Shown here one piece after another: positions 45,450-54,803 of a stretch of DNA of 64,000 nucleotides. Where the stretch lies: positions 744,001 through 808,000 of the forward strand of contig NZ_QDKG01000001.1 of NCBI RefSeq assembly GCF_003076635.1, in the 5' to 3' direction. How positions within the stretch are numbered: the first letter of the stretch is position 1; the number at the start of each line of letters is the position of its first letter. The position numbers were made by a program, and so were the translations under genes. Under the pieces are notes generated by a model. It was not told the DNA's origin. It did no database searches and was given only the letters and a program-made list of their open reading frames with translations. The DNA comes from Sphingobacterium corticibacter. GTDB taxonomy: Bacteria > Bacteroidota > Bacteroidia > Sphingobacteriales > Sphingobacteriaceae.

Positions 45450-48400
45450 TAGTTTTCAATTTTTTCGAGCAAAGGCATTTCTTCCTCGTCTTTGATGAGT
45501 TTCCGTTTGTTGGCGATCGTTCCGAAGATGAAATACAATCCAGGTACGACGATAACGCCGAAGATCGTACCGAGCAGCATACCACCGGCGGCGGCAGCAC
45601 CAATAGTGCGGTTTCCGATCGCGCCCGGTCCGTGCGCCATCACCATCGGAATCATACCAGCGATAAAAGCAAAAGATGTCATCAAGATCGGGCGAAAACG
45701 TACGCGCGCGCCCATCACAGCAGCGCGATAGATTGATAGTCCTTCGGCATGTTTTTGCATCGCAAACTCCACAATCAATACCGCATTCTTACCGAGCAAA
45801 CCGACGAGCATGACTAATCCCACCTGCGCGTACACATCATTGGCTAAGCCCATGATCTTGAGTAATAAAAAGGTGCCGAATATTCCGGCAGGTAGCGAAA
45901 AGATAACCGATAGCGGAATGATGAAACTTTCGTACTGCGCTGCTAATACCAGATACACAAATCCGAGCACGACCAAGAAGATATAGATCGCCTCGTTACC
46001 ACGAGCGGCTTCATCTTTTGTTAATCCTTCCCAACCAATGTCATAACCTCTTGGTAAAGTTTGTGCGGCTACTTCTTGAATTGCCTGAATGGCTTCTCCT
46101 GTACTATAGCCATTAGCTGGTTCGCCTTTAATAGCCGATGATGGATACATATTATAACGTGTAATCTCATTCAATCCCTGCGTTTTGTGCATGGTCATGA
46201 AAGCGGAGTAAGGCACCATTTCGTCGCGATCATTCTTCACGTACAATTTCATAATATCGTCTGGCAAAGCGCGGTATTCGGGCGATGCTTGCACGTAAAC
46301 TTTATAAAAAGTACCGAAGCGGATAAAACCTTGCTCGTACGTACTACCAATCAAGATAGAGAGGTTGTTCATCGCATTTTCTATGTTCACACCTTTTTGC
46401 ATGGCAGCTTCGTTATCAATTTCTAGTTCAAATTGCGGATAGTTCGCCGAAAAGAAGGTAAACATACCCGTCAATTCTTTACGCTTACGCAAAGCAGTCA
46501 TAAACTCATCATTCACCTGTTCCAATGCTTTATAGTCATCAGTATTGGTTTTATCTAATAGACGAAGTGAAAAACCGCCTGCTGCACCATAACCCGGTAC
46601 GGCTGGTGGACCAAAGAACTCAATCGTTGCACCCGCAATATTCTTGGTGTGCTCTTCGAGTTGTTCGATAATCTCCGGTACGCTGTGCGTCCGCTCCGAC
46701 CAATCTTTGAGCTCGATCAGACAGGTTCCGGCATTGGATCCACGACCTTCGGTCAAGATTTCGTAACCCGCCAAAGCTGTTACCGAAGCCACGCCATCCA
46801 CATGCTCAGCTGCTTTTTGCAGTTGGCGCGCCAGATCATTGGTGCGTTCCAAAGTAGATCCTGGAGGCGTTTGTACGATGGCGTAAATCATTCCCTGATC
46901 CTCATTAGGTATAAAACCTGAAGGAAGCGTTCTTGAAATACCAAAAATACCGACCGCAAATGCTGCCAATAAGGTAAAGGTCACCACGCGACGGTTGACA
47001 ATGCGTTTTAAGAACAAGGCATAACGCACATTCAAACGATCGAATTTTTTGTTGAATACAGCCAAGAATTTCTCGATAGGATTGAGTTTGGCCTTCTTGC
47101 CTTTATGCGGTTTTAGAAGCATCGCACAAAGCACTGGTGTGAGTGTCAAGGCTACGAAACCTGAAATGACAATGGAACAGGCCATCGTGATGGCAAATTG
47201 CCGGAAGAATACACCGACTGGTCCGGTCATAAATGCCACGGGAACAAACACCGCCGTCATTAATAAGGTGATCGCGATTACTGCGCCGCTAATCTCTTTG
47301 ATGACTTCTACTACGGCAGCATAAGGTCGCAAATGCTTTTCATGCATCTTGGCATGCACGGCTTCGACGACCACAATGGCATCATCCACCACCACACCGA
47401 TCGCCAGCACCAAGGCAAAGAGTGTGATGAGGTTGATGGTAAGTCCAAATGCCTGCATAAACATAAATGCACCAATGAGCGAAACGGGAACGGCAATAAT
47501 CGGAATCAGCGTAGAACGCCAATCGCCCAAAAACAGGTAAACCACGAGGGCTACCAAGATGAACGCTTCGCCCAAGGTATGTACGACTTTATCAATGGAA
47601 GCATTTAAGAAATTGGATACATCGTAGGTAATTTTATAATCCATTCCAGGAGGAAAAGAAGAAGCTTTGATCTCTTCGAGCTTATCTTTTACCTCTTTGA
47701 TCACCTCATTGGCATTACTACCGTAGTTTTGTTTTAAGGTAATGGAGGCGGAAGGCAAGCCGTCTAGGTTAGAATAAATATCATAGAATTCACTGCCTAA
47801 CTCCACCGTTCCGATGTCTTTCAATTTCAAGCTTTCGCCTTCGGGATTGGATCGGATGATGATGTTTTCGTATTGATCGGTTTTATTGTACCGGCCTTTG
47901 TAGGTAAGCACGTATTCCAGCGATTGAGAGCGCTTGCCCGTACTTTGTCCGAGGCGACCTGGTGTTCCGATGATGCTTTGTTGGCTCATCGCCTCCATCA
48001 CTTCATCAGTAGAAATGTTGTAGGCGCGCATGCGATCTGGATTCAACCAAATCCGCATCGCGTAAATCCGGCTTCCCAAAATTTTGGCACTACCTACGCC
48101 GTTTAGTCGGGAGATTTCTGGGATGACATTGACGTTGGCAAAGTTGTACAGGAATTTCTGATCCGCATTGGGATCCTTGCTGTACACATTCACGTACATC
48201 AGCATATTGGGCGATGTATAACTTACCACCAAACCTTCGCGTTGTACGAGTTCAGGTAGTCGGTTGGTGACTTGCTCAATCCGCGTTTTCACATTGACCA
48301 TCGCTTGGCTGGGATCTGTTCCCAAATCAAAATAAACCATGATCGTCGCTTCACCCGCACTGGTGGCATCGGAAGTCATGTATTTCATTCCCGGTGCGCC

Positions 48401-48610
48401 ATTAATGGATTTTTCCATCGGAATGAGTACGGATTCAGTCAATACATTGGCGCTGGCGCCAGGGTAAGCAATATTAACGACGACCACAGGAGGGGCAATG
48501 TCTGGAAATTGCGAAATCGGAAGTGTGCCGATGGCCAATAAGCCGAGGAACACGACCACAATAGAGAGGACGATGGCAAGCACCGGCCGTTTTATAAATT
48601 TTTCAAACAT
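45449..48610 (-). CDS. RND efflux pump permease (HAE1/AcrB type)
   Basis: 1053 residues, full length. It starts MFEKFIKRPVLAIVLSIVVV (first span), has two large periplasmic loops and twelve spans. The proton-relay pair lies in AIGVVVDDAIVVVEAVHAKM (adjacent Asp residues), and LLGKNAVLIVEFA and GPGAIGNRTIGAAAAGGMLL are HAE1 hallmarks. It exports hydrophobic drugs, bile salts or solvents by proton antiport. It is the middle gene of the adaptor-pump-channel operon. Confidence 0.95.
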   Translation of the reverse strand: MFEKFIKRPVLAIVLSIVVVFLGLLAIGTLPISQFPDIAPPVVVVNIAYPGASANVLTESVLIPMEKSINGAPGMKYMTSDATSAGEATIMVYFDLGTDPSQAMVNVKTRIEQVTNRLPELVQREGLVVSYTSPNMLMYVNVYSKDPNADQKFLYNFANVNVIPEISRLNGVGSAKILGSRIYAMRIWLNPDRMRAYNISTDEVMEAMSQQSIIGTPGRLGQSTGKRSQSLEYVLTYKGRYNKTDQYENIIIRSNPEGESLKLKDIGTVELGSEFYDIYSNLDGLPSASITLKQNYGSNANEVIKEVKDKLEEIKASSFPPGMDYKITYDVSNFLNASIDKVVHTLGEAFILVALVVYLFLGDWRSTLIPIIAVPVSLIGAFMFMQAFGLTINLITLFALVLAIGVVVDDAIVVVEAVHAKMHEKHLRPYAAVVEVIKEISGAVIAITLLMTAVFVPVAFMTGPVGVFFRQFAITMACSIVISGFVALTLTPVLCAMLLKPHKGKKAKLNPIEKFLAVFNKKFDRLNVRYALFLKRIVNRRVVTFTLLAAFAVGIFGISRTLPSGFIPNEDQGMIYAIVQTPPGSTLERTNDLARQLQKAAEHVDGVASVTALAGYEILTEGRGSNAGTCLIELKDWSERTHSVPEIIEQLEEHTKNIAGATIEFFGPPAVPGYGAAGGFSLRLLDKTNTDDYKALEQVNDEFMTALRKRKELTGMFTFFSANYPQFELEIDNEAAMQKGVNIENAMNNLSILIGSTYEQGFIRFGTFYKVYVQASPEYRALPDDIMKLYVKNDRDEMVPYSAFMTMHKTQGLNEITRYNMYPSSAIKGEPANGYSTGEAIQAIQEVAAQTLPRGYDIGWEGLTKDEAARGNEAIYIFLVVLGFVYLVLAAQYESFIIPLSVIFSLPAGIFGTFLLLKIMGLANDVYAQVGLVMLVGLLGKNAVLIVEFAMQKHAEGLSIYRAAVMGARVRFRPILMTSFAFIAGMIPMVMAHGPGAIGNRTIGAAAAGGMLLGTIFGVIVVPGLYFIFGTIANKRKLIKDEEEMPLLEKIEN

Positions 48611-48641
48611 GTTTCTTAATACTTTAAGGTGGACGTATAAC

Positions 48642-49724
48642 TTATTCGCTAGCCAAGGTGAGTTTGCTCATCGCTTCGCGCGGTGCTTCATAGTCGACTA
48701 CCACTTTATCGCCATCCTGTACTTTACGAATGCCTTCGAGCAAGATTTTTTCTTTTCCACTTAATCCAGATCCTACAATAAATAAATCGGGCATTTCCGC
48801 TTTGATCTGAATCGGAGTCAATTTCACTTGATTATCGGCATTGATCACATACACATATCTTTTGTCCATGATTTCAAAGCTGGCTTTTTGCGGAATAATC
48901 ACCGCATGCGGCATGGGTACAGCCATGAGGATCGTACCTGTCTGTCCATTTCTCAAGATGTTTTTCGGGTTAGGAAAGGTAGCCCGGAAAGCAATGTTAC
49001 CCGTCTCGTTGTTGAAGTCCGCTTCGATGGTTTCAACTTTACCTGCGTTTTCAAACACCTGCTGATTGGCCAAAAAGAGCTGCACCTGATCGAGGTTATG
49101 CTCGCTGGCGTTGTTTTTATAATTAAGGTATTCGGCCTCTGGTACATTGAAATACACCCACATCTGGCTATTGTCGGACAGGCTGGTCAATAGATCGCCC
49201 TCATCGACCAAACTTCCTAGTCGAAGATTTAAGTGATCCACATAACCATCATAAGGTGCGGTGATGCGTGTGAATTGCAGATGCGTTTTAGCGAGTTCCA
49301 TTTCGGCTTCAGCACGTTTGTATTTGGCTTTTGCCAATGCCAGTTCATTGGCAGAGACCACATTTTTATCAAATAAGGTTTGCGCATTGAGCACTTCTAT
49401 ACGAGTGGTTTCCAGTTCGGCTTCTGTTTTATGAAACTCTGCATTATAAACATTGGGCATGATTTGGAATAGGAGCTGTCCTTTGTGCACGTACTGTCCT
49501 TCGTCTACGAATACCTTTTCTAGATAGCCACGCTCTTGTGAGCGGATTTCAATATGTCGGATCGAACGGATCTGGCTGACATATTGTTTGGTAATCGTGG
49601 TGTCTTGTACTAAAGGTGAGGTGGCCGTGTAGTGACCTTCTTCTTCTGTATGCGTGTGCTTTTGTTGGCAAGATGTAGCTATGCATACCGATACCAAGCT
49701 ATACAAAATGGTGTTAAATTTCAT
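48642..49724 (-). CDS. RND efflux periplasmic adaptor (membrane fusion protein)
   Basis: 360 residues. A lipoprotein-type signal (FNTILYSLVSVCIATSC) ends at about Cys19. Then come the barrel-sandwich hybrid with biotinyl-like halves (GYLEKVFVDEGQYVHKGQLL and TAPYDGYVDHLNLRLGSLVD), a helical hairpin (TEAELETTRIEVLNAQTLFD) and a C-terminal beta barrel. It bridges the inner-membrane pump and the outer-membrane channel. It is the first gene of the three-gene operon (31-bp gap to the pump). Confidence 0.93.
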   Translation of the reverse strand: MKFNTILYSLVSVCIATSCQQKHTHTEEEGHYTATSPLVQDTTITKQYVSQIRSIRHIEIRSQERGYLEKVFVDEGQYVHKGQLLFQIMPNVYNAEFHKTEAELETTRIEVLNAQTLFDKNVVSANELALAKAKYKRAEAEMELAKTHLQFTRITAPYDGYVDHLNLRLGSLVDEGDLLTSLSDNSQMWVYFNVPEAEYLNYKNNASEHNLDQVQLFLANQQVFENAGKVETIEADFNNETGNIAFRATFPNPKNILRNGQTGTILMAVPMPHAVIIPQKASFEIMDKRYVYVINADNQVKLTPIQIKAEMPDLFIVGSGLSGKEKILLEGIRKVQDGDKVVVDYEAPREAMSKLTLASE

Positions 49725-49894
49725 ACTAGATATGATGTTTTTATCAGAAATTGATTTAATAAATACGTTTTGGGAGATGGCGTAGTGGGCGCAGATGCAA
49801 ATTGTAGCTGCACAGGCGATGGTACACCAAATGAACGCTAACTGCTATAATTAGTGCAGTTTAGCAAAGCTCCAGATAGGAGAAGGGAAGAAGG

Positions 49895-50314
49895 CTAAAT
49901 GCGAAAATCTTGGAATAGGATGTACCGTTCGGTACGTATCGCCAGTTGGTTGGCGATATGTCTAGTGTAAGTCGGTAAGCAAGTTACGGATTGAGCGAGC
50001 TCATCGTAGCACCATCTAGGATGGAAGCCTTGCTGTGCAAAGCGATCTGCATGCGGTGCAGCATCCTCTTTTTTGACCGATATTTCTTCTACTTGTTCAA
50101 TTGCTTGATCGGTAGCGTGATGAGAAGAAGCGTGAGTAGAATATTGATGATGTTGTAGGGTAGGTGGGGTAGTGGTGTTGGTAGTAGATGCGGTGATAAA
50201 TTCGCATTGTACAGCGAGGGGCGGAACAGTGCGTAGTTTGTCTGGCATAGTTTGGCCTGATACCATATAGATGGTAAACATCCAAAACCCTAATAGGGCC
50301 AACAACCGATTCAT
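49895..50314 (-). CDS. Small secreted His/Thr-rich protein upstream of the efflux operon, unknown function
   Basis: 139 residues from ATG 50314 (MNRLLALLGFWMFTIYMVSG, a signal peptide with cleavage near SGQ); ATG 50326 is an alternative. The mature part has a Thr-rich segment (ITASTTNTTTPPTLQ) followed by His-rich HHQYSTHASSHHATDQ, an acidic helix (AIEQVEEISVKKEDAA) and two Cys (HPRWCYDELAQSVTCLP). It could be periplasmic and metal-binding; that is only inferred from composition. It is on the same strand as, and 170 bp upstream of, the efflux adaptor. A good -7 box precedes it. Confidence 0.5.
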   Translation of the reverse strand: MNRLLALLGFWMFTIYMVSGQTMPDKLRTVPPLAVQCEFITASTTNTTTPPTLQHHQYSTHASSHHATDQAIEQVEEISVKKEDAAPHADRFAQQGFHPRWCYDELAQSVTCLPTYTRHIANQLAIRTERYILFQDFRI

Positions 50315-50332
50315 GCGCGTTTCCATGCGCTG

Positions 50333-50340
50333 CAAATGTA
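50333..50340 (-). promoter_or_regulatory. -7 box of the small secreted protein
   Basis: The minus strand reads TACATTTG (TAnnTTTG), 6 bp before ATG 50326 and 18 bp before ATG 50314. Transcription starting just after the box would be leaderless for the first ATG. Confidence 0.45.
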
Positions 50341-50621
50341 AAAAAAAGTCGGAAAACGCGATGTTAAATTTTTATTAATATCCATCGAACAATGTATTAT
50401 TTTTTTTGACATGACTAAAATCACAGCCCTAGCACAAATACGAGTAAAATCACCATGAAAACTGTAAATAATAGTATCTTCCCACAATTACTTAGATCAG
50501 ATTATTGCTGATTTGTTGTCAACTTTTGATCCTATTATTAACTTTTCCGACAAAATTAGGCTAATATTATTGGCAATGCGTTCTAAAAACGTTTTCTTTG
50601 CAAGAATCTAAAGAGGCATTA

Positions 50622-53027
50622 ATGGCGAAGAATTTATTGATAGTAGAGTCCCCTGCAAAGGCTAAGACGATTGAAGGTTATTTAGGTAAAGATTTCCTGG
50701 TAAAATCTAGCTACGGACACATCCGGGATTTGGTAAAAACCGACGATGCTATTGATACCGCCAATAAGTTCGAACAACGCTACGAAGTTCCATCCGATAA
50801 AAAAGCGGTGGTTAGCGAATTAAAGAAACTCGCTAAGCAAGCGGAAACCGTATGGTTAGCATCCGATGAGGACCGCGAGGGAGAAGCTATTTCTTGGCAT
50901 CTTTTTGAGACTTTAGGTCTTAAAGATGACAGTACTAAGCGAATTGTATTTCACGAGATTACCAAGCCTGCTATCTTAAAAGCGATAGAAGCACCAAGAA
51001 AAATTGATTATAATTTAGTGTATGCGCAACAAGCACGTCGTGTGCTGGATCGTTTGGTAGGTTTCGAATTGTCGCCCGTTTTATGGCGCAAAGTAAAGCC
51101 TTCTTTATCGGCTGGTCGTGTACAATCTGTGGCGGTTCGTTTGATTGTAGATCGAGAGCGCGAAATAAATAAATTTGAAGCAACTGCTTCCTTTAAAGTA
51201 ACCGCCATATTTTCTACGGGCAATGGACGTGAATTATTTAAGGCTGAGCTGCCGCAACGCTTTGATAAGAAGCAAGAAGCGCATGATTTCTTGCAAGATT
51301 GTATTGCCGCTGCCTTTGAGATCAATTCATTAGAAAAGAAACCTGCGAAACGCAGTCCATCTGCACCATTTACCACATCGACCTTGCAACAAGAAGCGAG
51401 TAGAAAACTGGGTTTTTCGGTAGCGCGCACGATGCAAGTCGCCCAAAGATTGTACGAAGCTGGGCATATCACCTACATGCGTACCGATTCGGTAAACTTA
51501 TCGGATACCGCAATTGAAAGCGCTCGCGCAGAGATTGTGAATGCATATGGTGATAAATACCACAAACAACGCCAATACAGAACCAAATCAGCCGGAGCCC
51601 AAGAGGCACACGAGGCGATTCGTCCAACTTACTTCGCTAATCATACCGTAGATGTAGACGCGTCAGAGAAACGGCTTTACGAGTTGATTTGGAAGCGTGC
51701 CATTGCTTCTCAAATGAGCGAAGCCGAGTTCGAAAAAACGGTAGCTAAGATTCACATATCTACCCGTGCCGAAGAATTTGTGGCAAATGGTGAGATCATG
51801 AAATTCGACGGATTCCTAAAAGTATACATGGAATCGATGGATGAGGATCAAGAAGGCGGATTGGATAATGATGGTGATAATGCCTTATTGCCACCTTTGA
51901 TAAAGGGACAAGCGCTACAATTGAACGACTTGTCGGCTACGGAACGCTTTTCGAGACCGCCAGCGCGTTTTACGGAGGCGTCTTTAGTGAAAAAATTGGA
52001 GGAACTAGGTATTGGTAGACCATCTACCTACGCGCCAACGATTTCGACTATTCAGAATCGTGGTTATGTGGTCAAAGAAGAACGAGAAGGTCGCGAGCGT
52101 CAGTTCGATGTATTGACCGTTAAAAATAAAGAAGTCATTCAGGAGACCAAAACCGAGATAACGGGCGCGGAGCGCAATAAAATGTTTCCGACCGATATCG
52201 GTATGTTGGTAAATGACTTTCTGATTCAGCACTTTAAAGGAATCGTGGATTATCATTTCACCGCCAAGGTGGAGAAGGAGTTTGATGAGATCGCACATGG
52301 TGCGAAGGAATGGACGGATATGTTAGAGGATTTCTATGGCCCTTTCCACAGTGAAGTGCAAGATACCATGGAGAATGCTGATCGTGCGAATAGTGAGCGT
52401 GAGTTGGGTGTAGATCCAGTTTCTGGCAAACCGATCAGTGTGCGTGTCGGAAAATTTGGTCCACTCGTACAGATTGGATCACCAGATGACGAAGAGAAAC
52501 CACGTTTTGCTTCCTTACGTAAAGGGCAGATGATTGAAACGATCACGCTAGAAGATGCCTTGGAACTCTTCAAATTGCCGAAGAAAGTGGGCGTTTATGA
52601 AGATAAGGATATGTCGGTCGCGATTGGTCGTTTTGGCCCTTATATTCGCCACGACAGTTCTTTTTATTCACTACCAAAAGGAGTAGATCCCTTGGATGTG
52701 ACAGAGCAAGAAGCGGTGACTATTATTGAGGAGAAACGCCAGAAAGATCGTGATAAAGTGATCCGTGTATTCGACGAGAATCCAGATGCGCAGATCGAAA
52801 ATGGCCGTTGGGGTCCATTTATTCGATTAGGAAAGCAAAATATCAAAATCCCTAAAGGCACGGAAGTTGAAAAAATCACCTACGAAGATGTGCTCAAATG
52901 GGCTGAAACAGCACCGAAACCTAAAAAAGGTGCTGTAGCCACCAAAGCCGCTGCTAAAACAGCTACTAAAGCTCCTAAGAAAAAGGCGACGACGACTAAA
53001 AAAGCAACTACAAAAAAGAAATCCTAA
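50622..53027 (+). CDS. topA: DNA topoisomerase I
   Basis: 801 residues from ATG 50622 (MAKNLLIVESPAKAKTIEGY); a TTG at 50598 also opens the frame but adds nothing conserved. The TOPRIM domain has VESPAKA and ASDEDREGEAISW; the nicking Tyr285 is in ITYMRTDSVNL. There are no zinc-finger Cys quartets; instead topo C-terminal repeats (VGKFGPLVQIG, IGRFGPYIRHD, NGRWGPFIRLG) are followed by a Lys/Ala/Thr-rich tail from about residue 765. It relaxes negative supercoils. It is followed by two tightly packed genes. Confidence 0.97.
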   Translation: MAKNLLIVESPAKAKTIEGYLGKDFLVKSSYGHIRDLVKTDDAIDTANKFEQRYEVPSDKKAVVSELKKLAKQAETVWLASDEDREGEAISWHLFETLGLKDDSTKRIVFHEITKPAILKAIEAPRKIDYNLVYAQQARRVLDRLVGFELSPVLWRKVKPSLSAGRVQSVAVRLIVDREREINKFEATASFKVTAIFSTGNGRELFKAELPQRFDKKQEAHDFLQDCIAAAFEINSLEKKPAKRSPSAPFTTSTLQQEASRKLGFSVARTMQVAQRLYEAGHITYMRTDSVNLSDTAIESARAEIVNAYGDKYHKQRQYRTKSAGAQEAHEAIRPTYFANHTVDVDASEKRLYELIWKRAIASQMSEAEFEKTVAKIHISTRAEEFVANGEIMKFDGFLKVYMESMDEDQEGGLDNDGDNALLPPLIKGQALQLNDLSATERFSRPPARFTEASLVKKLEELGIGRPSTYAPTISTIQNRGYVVKEEREGRERQFDVLTVKNKEVIQETKTEITGAERNKMFPTDIGMLVNDFLIQHFKGIVDYHFTAKVEKEFDEIAHGAKEWTDMLEDFYGPFHSEVQDTMENADRANSERELGVDPVSGKPISVRVGKFGPLVQIGSPDDEEKPRFASLRKGQMIETITLEDALELFKLPKKVGVYEDKDMSVAIGRFGPYIRHDSSFYSLPKGVDPLDVTEQEAVTIIEEKRQKDRDKVIRVFDENPDAQIENGRWGPFIRLGKQNIKIPKGTEVEKITYEDVLKWAETAPKPKKGAVATKAAAKTATKAPKKKATTTKKATTKKKS

Positions 53028-53029
53028 TC

Positions 53030-53443
53030 ATGAAAAAGGATCTGCCGGAAAATAAGGTGTCGGGAGTGGATGTAGCGGTCGTTTTAGAGAGCGATTCGCC
53101 ACAAGGTAAGGTGTGGAATGTATACTTAATCAATGAGCAAAAGGCCGAACTGCAAAATGTCTTGGTATCTTCCAAAGGATATGGTGTCAAAGATAGCAGA
53201 GAGGTAAAAACCACCACCTTGCGACATTTCTTGGGAGATGTGCTTGCTCAGTCAGCCATCAAGATTGAGGCGATTGATACCGAAGTATTTGGCCTGACGA
53301 ATGAATATTGGGTCAGTTATTACGTAGATAATGTGATGTATGATAAGAAATACATCTTCCTGCCAGAAAGCATTGTGGACGAAAACCTTATTAAAACTCC
53401 TTTTGTGGGAAAACCGGGCGTTATGATAGGAGGTCAGAACTAA
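53030..53443 (+). CDS. Conserved protein of unknown function, between topA and cmk
   Basis: 137 residues, cytoplasmic, starting MKKDLPENKVSGVDVAVVLE. Patterns include DSPQGKVWNVYLINEQKAEL, VLVSSKGYGVKDSREVKTTT and NEYWVSYYVDNVMYDKKYIF, ending FVGKPGVMIGGQN. It reads as a mainly beta protein with a C-terminal Gly motif. I recall homologues next to other housekeeping genes in Bacteroidota but no named domain. It starts 2 bp after topA and its stop shares 1 bp with the cmk ATG, so it is co-translated with essential genes. Confidence 0.8.
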   Translation: MKKDLPENKVSGVDVAVVLESDSPQGKVWNVYLINEQKAELQNVLVSSKGYGVKDSREVKTTTLRHFLGDVLAQSAIKIEAIDTEVFGLTNEYWVSYYVDNVMYDKKYIFLPESIVDENLIKTPFVGKPGVMIGGQN

Positions 53444-54132
53444 TGGCGAAGAACAACTTTGTGATTGCTATTGATGGCTTTTCGTCCTGCGGAAAAAGCA
53501 CGGTTGCCAAAGCTTTGGCAAAGAAATTAAACTTCGTTTTCGTAGATAGTGGCGCGATGTACCGTGCCGTCACACTGTATTTTATACAGAATAACGTGGA
53601 TATGAACGACGACGCGCAAGTCGCGGCAGCCATTGCGGATATACACATTGATTTTATTCCTAATAGCCAACAAACTCAAATCTTGTTGAACGGCGAAGAC
53701 ATTTCCGATGCGATTCGTACGATGGAAGTATCTTCGTTGGTAAGTGAGGTAAGTGCACTGAAACAAGTGCGTACAGCGATGGTCGCGCAGCAGCAAAAAT
53801 TGGGTGCAAAACGCAATATCGTGATGGATGGCCGTGATATCGGCACAACGGTGTTTCCGCAAGCGGATCTCAAGATCTTTATGACCGCTGATCCGTATAT
53901 CCGTGCAGAACGACGTTTCGCTGAGTTGGCTGCCAAAGGCGAGCAGCTCACGATGGAAGAGGTGAAGGAAAACCTAGCGCATCGTGATCATATTGATAGT
54001 ACTCGCGAAGAAAGTCCGCTGCGCCAAGCCGAAGATGCGGTTGTATTGGATAATTCTCAATTAACACAGGAGCAGCAATTGGATTTTGTGTTGGATCTGT
54101 ATCAGCAGGCGAAAAAGGCTTCTCCAAAGTAA
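53443..54132 (+). CDS. cmk: Cytidylate kinase
   Basis: 229 residues. P-loop GFSSCGKSTVAKALA; the NMP-binding region is FVDSGAMYRAVTLYF; DGRDIGTTVFPQADLKIF and RRFAELAAKGEQ mark the CMP-binding insert and LID. It phosphorylates CMP and dCMP to the diphosphates. It is last in the topA-unknown-cmk operon; a long repeat region follows. Confidence 0.95.
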   Translation: MAKNNFVIAIDGFSSCGKSTVAKALAKKLNFVFVDSGAMYRAVTLYFIQNNVDMNDDAQVAAAIADIHIDFIPNSQQTQILLNGEDISDAIRTMEVSSLVSEVSALKQVRTAMVAQQQKLGAKRNIVMDGRDIGTTVFPQADLKIFMTADPYIRAERRFAELAAKGEQLTMEEVKENLAHRDHIDSTREESPLRQAEDAVVLDNSQLTQEQQLDFVLDLYQQAKKASPK

Positions 54133-54600
54133 GCTAGATCGCTTCGTGCTATCGTGATGATGGTATGATTAGATGTTTGCAATCCTTACTAATGCTACGT
54201 CTTTGCGAAGCCGAGGCACGAGGCTGCGGCAATCTCATTCCATGTATTTCATCGATTTATTTTATGAAATGTTGTAGATTGCTTCGTCGTGCCTTCTCGC
54301 AATGACGCGATTTATTCCTTCGCTTGTACTAATGAACTTGCCGTCTTTGCGAAGCCGAGGTACGGGGTTGCAGCAATCTTATTATTAACCTTATTAACTA
54401 TATCAATTCTATTAACTTGAAAAAATAGATCGCTTCGTACCTCGCGATGACGATATGATATTTGCAATCCTCACTATAGCTGCGTCTTTGCGAAGCCGAG
54501 GTACGGGGTTGCGGCAATCTTATTATTAACCTTATTAACTATATCAATTCTATTAACTTGAAAAAAATAGATCGCTTCGTCGCCTCGCGATGACGTTATG
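54133..54600. repeat. Tandem units of a dispersed palindromic repeat
   Basis: The block CGTCTTTGCGAAGCCGAGG occurs at 54198, 54342 and 54483, giving units of 144 and 141 bp. Units 2 and 3 are nearly identical, including an A/T-rich inner part (CTTATTATTAACCTTATTAA...). Each unit also carries, inverted, a block like AGATCGCTTCGT...CTCGCGATGACG. Unit 1 has the more canonical AGATTGCTTCGTCGTGCC...CGCAATGACG, a sequence whose reverse complement (CGTCATTGCGAG...) resembles REP-like intergenic palindromes known in many bacteria. No gene is seen. Confidence 0.8.
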
Positions 54601-54640
54601 ATTTGACAAGAGCTTACAAAACCCTTAAAAACGCATACAA

Positions 54641-54763
54641 AAAAACTCCTGAAACGGGGAGTTTCAGGAGTTTACCAAACCAATTATTAACCTAAATTAT
54701 GAAATTATACTACTAAAACGCCGAGCTCTCTCGGATGTTGTGTAAATGTTAGATATTAACATT
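54641..54763. repeat. Dispersed hairpin/tail element, copy 2
   Basis: Plus strand: A-run, 13-bp stem AAACTCCTGAAAC (54643-54655) / GTTTCAGGAGTTT (54661-54673) with loop GGGGA (54656-54660), then AAACCAATTATTAACCTAAA and TTATGAA (to about 54703), then AACGCCGAGCTCTCTCGG with inverted repeat CCGAG/CTCGG (54721-54734), and ATGTT. The stem sequence is entirely different from copy 1 at 23780, yet the pairing, loop and tail are kept. On the minus strand the hairpin is followed by a T-run. The matching minus-strand promoter is less clear than in copy 1. Confidence 0.6.
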
Positions 54764-54803
54764 TCTTTAACAAAGTTCACCTGTCTAGCGATCATCCAAG
54801 CGC

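Noticed and set aside
50598-50621. Upstream TTG start for topA
   Set aside because: ATG 50622 gives the conserved MAKNLLIVESPAKA start.
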